DNA of 64,000 nt from positions 33,280-97,279 of the forward strand of contig JAVBYI010000012.1 of NCBI GenBank assembly GCA_030824115.1, given 5' to 3'. The translations under genes and the position numbers were made by a program. Below the pieces are notes generated by a model. That model was not told where the DNA came from, made no database searches, and saw nothing but the letters and a program-made list of their open reading frames with translations. The stretch comes from Rhodocyclaceae bacterium (GTDB taxonomy: Bacteria; Pseudomonadota; Gammaproteobacteria; Burkholderiales; Rhodocyclaceae). Shown piece by piece: positions 58,226 to 64,000 of this stretch (positions are counted from its first letter, which is position 1; every line of letters starts with the position of its first letter).

Positions 58226-58252
58226 AAAAAAAGCCTGGCAACGCCAGGCTTT
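58226..58252 (-). terminator. Terminator-like hairpin between soxX and soxB
   Basis: Stem AAAGCCTGGC / GCCAGGCTTT, 10 bp with a 3-nt loop, followed on the reverse strand by a T-run. It sits inside the presumed sox operon. Confidence 0.82.
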
Positions 58253-58267
58253 CCTTCGTTTATTGTT

Positions 58268-58885
58268 TTACTTATTGACCGGCGACTCGGGATCAAGCAA
58301 CAGGGCGACCAAGTCCTTGATTTGCTCTGGCTTGAGCGCACCCGCATGACCGAAGCGTGGCATGTCGGAGCACAGGTTGTAAGCCTTCGAGTTGAAAATC
58401 TTGTTGAAGGTGTACTTCTGCATCTCGGGTGTGTTGCCGCGCAGCTTGCCGTAGTGCAACAGGCTTGGGCCAACCGTGCCATACGCGGTTTCTTTCGGGC
58501 TGATCTGATGGCAGTTGTAGCAGTTGCCTCCGACCGGCAGACCCGGTTTGTCGCTCCAGGTGAAACCACGACCGCTTTGGGCCAGCTTCTCTCCGGCCTT
58601 CCAGTCGCCCATCAGCTTGTTGTCGGCCGGGTACTTGACGCCGGCGAGTTGGTCGGCTTCCAGCGTCTTGACGATATCGCCTGAAGGATTGTTGCCGGTA
58701 CGGTTGCATATCGCCTGTACGCCGTCTTCGGCGAGTCGGTCAAGATCGGCCTGGCCGCGCGGCTGGAAATCGCGTTTGATGGTCTCAATGGCTTTGGTGC
58801 GATGCGTTGCGTCCGCCAGGACAATGGATGAACCCAGGAGGGCAGGGGTGGCCAGCAAGGCGGCCAGGATGGTTGTCTTTGTCAT
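58268..58885 (-). CDS. soxX: c-type cytochrome SoxX
   Basis: Electron-accepting subunit of SoxXA. It has 205 residues, with a signal peptide ending near ALA/VLADA, and a heme motif CYNCH at 122-126. Met175 in SDMPRFGH is the likely axial ligand. I chose the ATG at 58885 with GAGGAG upstream; the open frame to 59044 overlaps soxA. It lies 20 bp after soxA. Confidence 0.94.
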   Translation of the reverse strand: MTKTTILAALLATPALLGSSIVLADATHRTKAIETIKRDFQPRGQADLDRLAEDGVQAICNRTGNNPSGDIVKTLEADQLAGVKYPADNKLMGDWKAGEKLAQSGRGFTWSDKPGLPVGGNCYNCHQISPKETAYGTVGPSLLHYGKLRGNTPEMQKYTFNKIFNSKAYNLCSDMPRFGHAGALKPEQIKDLVALLLDPESPVNK

Positions 58886-58905
58886 ATTCGTCTCCTCGTG
58901 TCGGC

Positions 58906-59757
58906 TTAGCGCTTGATGCCCGGGCCCTTGTAGGTGTAGCCATTGGCGTTGACCGTCATGTAGGTCAGCAGGGCAGTGACGGTATCGGAAACGTACTTCG
59001 GCTCGGGGAAGCGTTGCTGACGGAAGCAGTCGTTCATGCGCCACTGCGAGGTGAGCATGACGCCGCCGGTCATGCGGTAGCCGGGCCAGCCCATGACGCC
59101 CTTGAGGGAACCTTCGGGAGTGCTGAGATTGGGGAGGTTCTGCATGCGGATACGCTTGCCGTCGGAGCCGTGGCAGGTATTGCAGGAGAAGTCGTAGGGG
59201 CCGGCACGATAGGCGGTGATTTCCTTGCCGATTTCATACACCTCACGAACCTTGGGGTCCTTGATCGGCGCGGCAAACTTCATGTTGCGCGAATGGCCGG
59301 CGACGAAGGTCACCAGACTGGTGACTTCCGGGGTGTAGTTACCCGAGGCAAACGGCTTTTTGGCAATATCCCCGAACTTGAACCCCTGCTTTTCCGTCAT
59401 GCACCAGACGATGCGGCGTTCGACATCCATGACCTTGTCAGCGTCGGGATAGTAGCGCGGGTTGATGACATAGGCCCCTTCCAGCTTGCCGACACCGAGA
59501 CCGACATCGCAGCTTTCGGCCAGCGAGACATTCTTCGGGCCGCGTTTGGCTTTCCAGAGTTCTTCACCTTTCAGTTCAAAAAGTTCGGCGGGGTTGCTGT
59601 CTTCCATCTCGGCCCGGAACTTGGCAAATTCGGCATCGGCCTTGGCGTGGTCGAGTTCTTGTTGGGCCACTGCGCTGACTGAAAATGCCAGTGCGCCGAG
59701 GGTACCCAGTATGGCCAAGCGACCGGCCAGTGTCTGCTGTGGTGGGGAGCGTTCCAT
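58906..59757 (-). CDS. soxA: L-cysteine S-thiosulfotransferase subunit SoxA, monoheme type
   Basis: Couples thiosulfate to the SoxY cysteine. It has 283 residues and an N-terminal signal anchor or signal peptide ending near AVAQQ. There is one CxxCH heme motif (CNTCH, 192-196) and the active-site cysteine Cys244 in MNDCFRQQRF. Cys83 and Cys119 stand where diheme SoxA has its first heme region, without a CxxCH, so this is the monoheme subtype. An AGGAGGATAGG site precedes the ATG. It lies 54 bp after the anti-sigma gene. Confidence 0.94.
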   Translation of the reverse strand: MERSPPQQTLAGRLAILGTLGALAFSVSAVAQQELDHAKADAEFAKFRAEMEDSNPAELFELKGEELWKAKRGPKNVSLAESCDVGLGVGKLEGAYVINPRYYPDADKVMDVERRIVWCMTEKQGFKFGDIAKKPFASGNYTPEVTSLVTFVAGHSRNMKFAAPIKDPKVREVYEIGKEITAYRAGPYDFSCNTCHGSDGKRIRMQNLPNLSTPEGSLKGVMGWPGYRMTGGVMLTSQWRMNDCFRQQRFPEPKYVSDTVTALLTYMTVNANGYTYKGPGIKR

Positions 59758-59811
59758 CCTATCCTCCTGTTGTTGTGGTTGGTATGGCTACTGTATATCA
59801 AAAGTGTTTGT

Positions 59812-60510
59812 TTATGCCTGAATGTATCGCCAGCCTTGGGTCAGTCGTTCGGCCAGTTCGCCTTCGGCCGACGGTGCGATCTCGACCGAGGGCAGCAGGG
59901 TGACATCCAGGCCGCGCTCCTGCAGGCGCTGCATGGCCTCGTGGCAGGCGATCACGCGCAGGTTGGCGTATTGATTCAAGTGGGCCACGCGATCGGCATA
60001 GGGCGAACCACCGACACGCAGCAGATGCAGCCCGGGGCCATTGGCAACGAATTCCACGCGCAGCGGCTTGCCGGCCTGATCCTGTGCCTGGGCAAGTTGC
60101 TCGGCCATGTGCAGGGCGGCTTCCATGCGCGCCGGCTCATCCGAAAACAGATGCAGGACAACCCGTCCGCCATCATGACGAATGGCCTCCAGCTGGCGCA
60201 TGAATATGTCTTCGGATTCGGCGCGCTCATGGGCCACCCAGCCGCTGGTGGCGCCCAGCAATAGCAGTAGAGAGGCCGCCAGCGCTTGTGTCCAGCGTGG
60301 CGGCGCGAATCGCCGTCCTGCCAGCGCCGACTTTTCGGGGAGCAACGGATAGGCACCGCGCAGCATCTGCTTGAGTCGCCACAGTTCGCAGGCCCGGCCA
60401 CCGAGTGCTGCGTCCGAGGTCAGACGCTCAAGCAGTCGGGCACGTTCTGCCGCATCCAACTCGTTGTCGATATAGGCGCTCAGAATTTCGTCGGAAATTT
60501 CGTTGTGCAT
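59812..60510 (-). CDS. Transmembrane anti-sigma factor fused to a periplasmic DsrE-like domain
   Basis: The 232-residue protein has a cytoplasmic N-terminus (about 1-55) with ISDEILSAYIDNELDAAER ... RACELWRLKQ, the pattern of ECF anti-sigma domains, though the full zinc-ligand set is not evident. A linker follows, then one membrane helix (about 74-92), then a periplasmic domain (about 115-232). That domain reads like the DsrE/DUF1791 sulfur-relay family: VVLHLFSDEPARMEAAL, VEFVANGPGLHLLR, VIACHEAMQRL with conserved Cys189, LLPSVEIAPSA and QGWRYIQ. It is 9 bp after the sigma gene and upstream of soxAXB. Inference: it senses periplasmic sulfane sulfur through Cys189 and releases the sigma factor. 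A repeat copy encodes the linker (EKSALAGR). Confidence 0.85.
   Translation of the reverse strand: MHNEISDEILSAYIDNELDAAERARLLERLTSDAALGGRACELWRLKQMLRGAYPLLPEKSALAGRRFAPPRWTQALAASLLLLLGATSGWVAHERAESEDIFMRQLEAIRHDGGRVVLHLFSDEPARMEAALHMAEQLAQAQDQAGKPLRVEFVANGPGLHLLRVGGSPYADRVAHLNQYANLRVIACHEAMQRLQERGLDVTLLPSVEIAPSAEGELAERLTQGWRYIQA
60314..60335 (+). repeat. 22-bp dispersed repeat, copy 16 (in anti-sigma gene, antisense)
   Basis: Exact match to the consensus (Y = C, W = T). On the coding strand it reads EKSALAGR, the linker ahead of the membrane helix. Confidence 0.92.
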
Positions 60511-60519
60511 GAACGGTCC

Positions 60520-61071
60520 TCAAGCCTTCAACTGGTAAAACGTGGCGGACTTGGCGGGCGGCTCCCGCAGCTTGTCGCGCAAGGCCGCGCGGGCGCGTGA
60601 CAAGCGGCTCATCACCGTACCGATGGGAATGTCCAGGATGGTGGCCACTTCTGCGTAAGCGCATTCTTCCAAGTCGACGAGGGTAATCACTTCACGCTGC
60701 CCGGCCGGCAGGCGGGCAACCTCGCACCGCACGCGCCGCACAATTTCGTTCTGTTCGTAGTCGCTATCGGGAGACGCGTGATCGGGCAACTCGGCTTCAT
60801 CGACCGTATCGATATCCGTCAGATCCTTGCGCTCGCGCAACTGGTCGTGCCAGCAATTGAAGAGGATGCTGTACAACCAGCCGCGCAAAGCGGCGGGGTC
60901 GCGCAACTGGTCGTGCTGCCTGAGGGCCTTCGTGAGGGCTTCCTGCACGATGTCATCCGCCATGTGACGGCTGTGACACCAAGCATAGGCCAGCCGCCAC
61001 ATCCGGGAACGGTTTTCCGCCAGGAGGTTTTCGAACTGCCGCGACCGACCGAAAAAACTGAGAAGACTCAT
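60520..61071 (-). CDS. ECF-family RNA polymerase sigma factor of the sox region
   Basis: The 183-residue sigma70-family factor has only regions 2 and 4. Region 2 includes MWRLAYAWCHSRHMADDIVQ and RGWLYSILFNCWHDQLR. Region 4 includes LPAGQREVITLVDLEE and AYAEVATILDIPIGTVMSRLSRA. I prefer the ATG at 61071 because an ECF-type promoter ends at about 61104, which would place the transcript start downstream of the alternative ATG at 61101. The anti-sigma gene follows 9 bp later. Likely targets are its own operon, with soxAXB, and possibly soxYZ. Confidence 0.9.
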   Translation of the reverse strand: MSLLSFFGRSRQFENLLAENRSRMWRLAYAWCHSRHMADDIVQEALTKALRQHDQLRDPAALRGWLYSILFNCWHDQLRERKDLTDIDTVDEAELPDHASPDSDYEQNEIVRRVRCEVARLPAGQREVITLVDLEECAYAEVATILDIPIGTVMSRLSRARAALRDKLREPPAKSATFYQLKA

Positions 61072-61103
61072 TTGAGAACGCAGGATTGGCCTTGTTGTCA
61101 TGC

Positions 61104-61132
61104 TAAGACGGCGCAGCCCATGGTTTTATTCC
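61104..61132 (-). promoter_or_regulatory. Candidate ECF-type autoregulatory promoter
   Basis: On the reverse strand GGAATAAA is followed after 14 nt by CGTCTTA, the GGAA/CGTC architecture typical of ECF promoters. It lies in the gap between the soxYZ terminator and the sigma gene. Confidence 0.6.
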
Positions 61133-61150
61133 ATCTTTTTTGTCCACACC

Positions 61151-61187
61151 GAAAATAAAAAAGGGGAGAGCCTGCGCTCTCCCCTTT
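61151..61187 (-). terminator. Intrinsic terminator of soxYZ
   Basis: A 12-bp perfect stem AAAGGGGAGAGC / GCTCTCCCCTTT with a 4-nt loop. On the reverse strand it is followed by a T-rich run. It separates soxYZ from the sigma-anti-sigma-soxAXB unit. Confidence 0.92.
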
Positions 61188-61212
61188 CATGATCCATTTC
61201 GAAGGAAACGGA

Positions 61213-61524
61213 TCAGGCAACCGTCGCTTCGTCGCTACGCTTGTCGCCCTTGTTATCTACCCAGCTCACAGTGACCTTGTCACCGGCCTTCGCACCCTTG
61301 ACCTTGAAGCCAAAAACCGGGTTACGCGAAACCGAGGGCGCGGCCTGCCCGGAGACAACGGCCTTGCCATTCAGCGCAACCGTCAGCGTCTGAATGAAGT
61401 GCGCGGGAACGGCCTTGCCGTCGCTGTCCTTGCGCATGCCGGTTTCCATCGGGTGCGACATCAGCACGCGGATTTCACATACGTCGCCCTTCATTGCGGC
61501 GCGAATTTTCATCGGATCTGCCAT
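61213..61524 (-). CDS. soxZ: Thiosulfate oxidation carrier protein SoxZ
   Basis: The 103-residue partner of SoxY is an immunoglobulin-like beta sandwich with no signal peptide, opening MADPMKIRAAMKGDVCEIRV. It is exported with SoxY. An AGGAAAGGA site precedes it and it lies 30 bp after soxY. Confidence 0.95.
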   Translation of the reverse strand: MADPMKIRAAMKGDVCEIRVLMSHPMETGMRKDSDGKAVPAHFIQTLTVALNGKAVVSGQAAPSVSRNPVFGFKVKGAKAGDKVTVSWVDNKGDKRSDEATVA

Positions 61525-61554
61525 GTTTCTTTATCCTTTCCTGGTCCAGTGAGA

Positions 61555-62025
61555 TCAGCCGCCGCAGCCGCCGACGGTGACTTTGACTTCCTTCTGCGCG
61601 TTGTAGAACTTGCCGTCTGCCTTGGCAATCGCGCGAATCAGCGAGGTTTCGCCCACCTTGAGACGCACGGCGACATCTGCGCTCGCGCCATTCGCAAACT
61701 CGAAGTGCGAGGCCAGCGGGGAAGCATTCTTCAGGACCAGAATGCTCAGCGAAGTGGTGTTGGGAATGTTGCTGGTGACGTCGACCGGTACCACCGCGCC
61801 GTTCTCGGCGATATCCGGCGCCTTCATGACGAGGTCCTTGTTGGCGGCGCCGCCTTCGGCACCGATGGCCTTGAGGGCCGCATCGGGGTCCTTGGCTTCA
61901 AATGCGGCCTTGTTCCAGTCGCTGGCATAAGCCAGCGTCGGCTTGAGTACACCTGCGGCCAGAAGACCAGCCAGTACGCCTGTGGCGCTCGCACCTTTCA
62001 GTACGGTTCTGCGAATCATGTCCAT
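61555..62025 (-). CDS. soxY: Thiosulfate oxidation carrier protein SoxY
   Basis: Carries sulfur intermediates on the cysteine of its C-terminal GGCGG (Cys154). It has 156 residues from the ATG at 62025, with a perfect AGGAGGT site. The N-terminus MDMIRRTVLKGASATG is a twin-arginine signal, as expected for SoxY co-exporting SoxZ. The open frame upstream to 62139 is not coding. A weak GGAAAAAA ... CCTCTAG pair at 62072-62099 resembles the ECF promoter of the sigma gene but with shorter spacing. Confidence 0.95.
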   Translation of the reverse strand: MDMIRRTVLKGASATGVLAGLLAAGVLKPTLAYASDWNKAAFEAKDPDAALKAIGAEGGAANKDLVMKAPDIAENGAVVPVDVTSNIPNTTSLSILVLKNASPLASHFEFANGASADVAVRLKVGETSLIRAIAKADGKFYNAQKEVKVTVGGCGG

Positions 62026-62120
62026 CGAATCGTTACCTCCTGTGTTTGGGAATTGTTGGGGTCTTGCAGTACTAGAGGCGGATTCTGAATTTTTTTCCTG
62101 GGACACGCAAGCCCGCATAG

Positions 62121-62155
62121 AAAAAAAGAAAGCCCGCATAATAATTCTGCGGGCT
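62121..62155 (-). terminator. Terminator isolating soxY from the downstream element
   Basis: Stem AGCCCGCA / TGCGGGCT, 8 bp, with a reverse-strand T-run. A direct copy of AAGCCCGCATA lies at 62110-62120, next to the stem arm at 62130-62140. It would stop transcripts coming from the rep/alpA genes. Confidence 0.8.
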
Positions 62156-62302
62156 CATTTTGCTGACTTGGGATGAATGGGAGGATGACTATCAAATACT
62201 CTTTGCATAACCGCATGGTTACATGTTTTCGTAGTCTGTGAAAATGACGGATGCCCCCAAAAGTGCCCCCACGCTTTTGCCGTCTGGTCTGATGGCTGTA
62301 GC
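62156..62302. other. Probable boundary of the integrated element
   Basis: No gene is seen. It holds two direct copies of TGCCCCCA at 62252-62259 and 62264-62271, and a small AACC-GCAT-GGTT palindrome near 62210. Such short direct repeats near an element end can be integrase arm sites, but no integrase gene or att duplication was found. Confidence 0.3.
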
Positions 62303-62527
62303 TCACGCTACTACTCCGTGCTCTAGTAGCGGTTCGAGATCCTCTGCCCTCCACGCTACCATGTTGCTGCCTAACCGAACTGAGGCGGGAAAACGGCCAG
62401 ACTGAATACCGGCATACCAAGTCGCCTTCGATACAGGAATTAACGGCTCGATTGGTGGATTTGCCTTCTTGTCCCCAATGATTTCACTAAGCCGGAAAAG
62501 TCGCCGCTTTAACTTACGCTCGCTCAT
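62303..62527 (-). CDS. AlpA-like excisionase / helix-turn-helix regulator
   Basis: The 74-residue protein carries IPVSKATWYAGIQSGRFPASVRLG and VAWRAEDLEPLL, the AlpA/MerR-like winged-helix pattern of prophage and integrative element regulators. It overlaps the rep gene by 14 bp. It is likely a regulator of integrase or replication genes. Confidence 0.82.
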   Translation of the reverse strand: MSERKLKRRLFRLSEIIGDKKANPPIEPLIPVSKATWYAGIQSGRFPASVRLGSNMVAWRAEDLEPLLEHGVVA

Positions 62528-63815
62528 CTTTCCCCCTAGTCAGATGGGGGGTGTCCTTCGGCATACCCTCCCAAACGGTTAAATCTTCCTCGGCCAGCAT
62601 TTCTGGCGCATCACCAACCGAGTGCATGTAAGGCTCCACCCTGGCGGGATAGCCGTCACGCCGTAGCTGCTCGACAACTTCGGCGTAATCGCCCTGATAG
62701 ACCTCCAGGGCGAGATTTACCAACTTGCCGGCCAGATGCCGCCCGTTGTTCATCGCCTTGTCAAAACTGACCTTTGCGGCCCGTTGTTGCGTCTGAATGC
62801 GGGATTGCTCCTGATCCAGGAAGTGCAGACATTCATAGGCACCGGCGAGATACTTGCCGGGATTGGTCAGCGCTTCATAGGGTATATGGCGCGATTCGTT
62901 GTGCCACTCGACCTCGACACGCACCCATGGATTCTCAGGATCGCCAAGCTGCTTGCCCTTCTCGTAGATGCGGCAGAGCTTTCCCCCCTCACGGCTGCCA
63001 ATTTCCAGCGTCCGGCCTTTTCTTGCCCGATCACCCAGCAGCCAGTCTCCATGCAGGCTATGGCTAGGCATACGGCCACCTGCCCCAAAACCACCAGCCA
63101 GATACCATTCGACGGCCTGAGGAATCGAAACCCGTTCGGCCTGGTAATCGTCATAAGCCAGATCAAGGCGAGTTATCGTCGCCTTGTGTTGCTCCATCCA
63201 TGCACGCACCTCTTGCCAGTTATTGATGCGGGCGCATCCATGACCAGGGAACGAGACATACACGGTAGCGGCTTGGCTCTTTCCGCCCCAGGCGATGAGG
63301 CAGAGGCGGGTTTTGTTATCCTGATATTGAGCCTTATGCGCATACCCGGCATAGCCCCCGTTAAGTTCCTCGACAGCGCCCAGGATGCCGAGCTTTTGCA
63401 GTTCTCGTATGAACCACACATGGTCTTCCAATTCGGGAGGACGCACAGTAAAGGCCAGCCAGTCGATCAGGGCCGCATTGCTGACGCCTGAGGCGTATGG
63501 AATCGGGGTCTTTAGCGGAACGATCCCTTTGCCGCTTGCAAAAAATTCGACCCATTCGGCATCCAGCGCGAAGCCCTGAGGACTTCTGGAATGTAATTGA
63601 TGGGCTGCTGTTGTTTCACCGCTAAATGTTGGGGGATCAACAGTGATCTTTCGTCCCGTTTTACTAAACGGGACGCCCACTGCCGCCGCCGTACCTTCGC
63701 CCGCCTGCTGCGCAGGGCGAGCGGATGGCACGACAGCGGCTACCGGCATTTCGGTATCAGTAAAAGCGGGCGGGTTAGGTACAGTTGGACGGGTCATCAT
63801 GCAAGGCAAATTCAT
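62514..63815 (-). CDS. Rep_trans-type replication initiation protein
   Basis: About 433 residues from the ATG at 63815, preceded by AAGG; other starts at 63827, 63800 and 63797 are possible, and the frame is open to 63836. Segments ALIDWLAFTV, ITRLDLAYDDY, RTLEIGSREGGKLCRIYEKG and VRVEVEWHN match the replication initiation factor family of filamentous phages and small rolling-circle plasmids. The N-terminal 100 residues are low-complexity. It may start rolling-circle replication of an inovirus-like element. An inverted repeat overlaps the start region. Confidence 0.82.
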   Translation of the reverse strand: MNLPCMMTRPTVPNPPAFTDTEMPVAAVVPSARPAQQAGEGTAAAVGVPFSKTGRKITVDPPTFSGETTAAHQLHSRSPQGFALDAEWVEFFASGKGIVPLKTPIPYASGVSNAALIDWLAFTVRPPELEDHVWFIRELQKLGILGAVEELNGGYAGYAHKAQYQDNKTRLCLIAWGGKSQAATVYVSFPGHGCARINNWQEVRAWMEQHKATITRLDLAYDDYQAERVSIPQAVEWYLAGGFGAGGRMPSHSLHGDWLLGDRARKGRTLEIGSREGGKLCRIYEKGKQLGDPENPWVRVEVEWHNESRHIPYEALTNPGKYLAGAYECLHFLDQEQSRIQTQQRAAKVSFDKAMNNGRHLAGKLVNLALEVYQGDYAEVVEQLRRDGYPARVEPYMHSVGDAPEMLAEEDLTVWEGMPKDTPHLTRGKDERA

Positions 63816-63828
63816 CTTGCCTTGCATG
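63798..63828. repeat. 12-bp inverted repeat over the rep start region
   Basis: CATGCAAGGCAA and TTGCCTTGCATG are perfect arms with a 7-nt spacer. It contains the AAGG ribosome-binding site and candidate start codons of rep, so it could be an operator, a translational switch, or a nick-site stem. Confidence 0.75.
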
Positions 63829-63861
63829 CTAAACAAGAACTAAGGCAGCGTCAACTGCCCT

Positions 63862-64000
63862 TCACGAAATACTATCCTTGCGGCGTGGAATCTTGATCTC
63901 GCCGCCTACGACCTTCCAGAAGTTGGAGCATCGTTCGGCAAGGTTGAAACCGATGGAGCGATAGCTACTCGGCCCGGTTTCCTCGAATATGTCACGTATG
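63862..64000 (-). CDS. C-terminus of an unidentified element gene, cut by window edge
   Basis: The reverse frame is open from the window edge to a TGA at 63862, giving 45 residues. It includes DIFEETGPSSYRSIGFNLAE and ERCSNFWKVVGGEIKIPRR. Composition looks protein-coding and the direction matches rep. The family is not recognised. Confidence 0.5.
   Translation of the reverse strand, partial: IRDIFEETGPSSYRSIGFNLAERCSNFWKVVGGEIKIPRRKDSIS

Overview
The window is about 64 kb of GC-rich, gene-dense chromosome from a betaproteobacterium, most likely of the Rhodocyclales / sulfur-oxidising Sterolibacteriaceae-like type. The evidence is the his-hinT-tatABC block, the anaerobic-style phenylacetate-CoA ligases with PaaN, an incomplete Sox cluster, type IVa pilin and a glycogen cluster. 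No species is claimed. No gap between genes exceeds 300 bp, and I saw no rRNA, tRNA, CRISPR array or insertion sequence.

Layout. 1-6265: hisC (partial, reverse), then hisBHAFIE, hinT and tatABC forward. 6271-9217: a DegS-type protease, a Nif3-like protein and a FimV-like TPR protein. 9325-13898: a small membrane protein and two tandem phenylacetate-CoA ligases, divergent from paaN. 14012-17096: sucCD and an ornithine-cyclodeaminase-family protein. 17249-29680: a signalling block with short or overlapping junctions: CHASE2-Ser/Thr kinase, PP2C phosphatase, FHA protein, CHASE2-adenylate cyclase, metallo-beta-lactamase cyclic-nucleotide phosphodiesterase, CNB-rhodanese protein, GAF-PilB/GspE ATPase and GAF-HD-GYP protein. 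It is followed by pilA behind a sigma54 promoter and a PilZ-like gene. 31849-43353: thyA, glk, a DUF2934 protein, then glgC, GH57, glgP, pgi, glgA and folA. 43366-54570: housekeeping genes (YkgJ-type proteins, a basic amino acid decarboxylase, dcd, apbC, metG, acyP, dnaE). 54582-62025: on the reverse strand a sox region, soxYZ, an ECF sigma factor, an anti-sigma factor, soxAXB and two metallo-beta-lactamases. 62156-64000: the edge of an integrated replicon or filamentous-phage-like element (AlpA-like regulator, Rep).

Two observations stand out. First, the anti-sigma factor in the sox region appears to be a fusion: a cytoplasmic anti-sigma domain, one membrane helix, and a periplasmic DsrE-like sulfur-relay domain with its conserved cysteine. 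Next to an ECF sigma gene and soxAXB, this suggests a one-polypeptide sulfur sensor that releases a sigma factor. Second, a 22-bp sequence (CGTC-Y-TGC-CAGCGCCGAC-W-TTT) occurs 16 times with no more than 3 mismatches, six of them perfect. It lies on both strands and is translated in all six possible reading frames within unrelated genes. This implies selection or spread at the DNA level, for example as an uptake-signal-like element.
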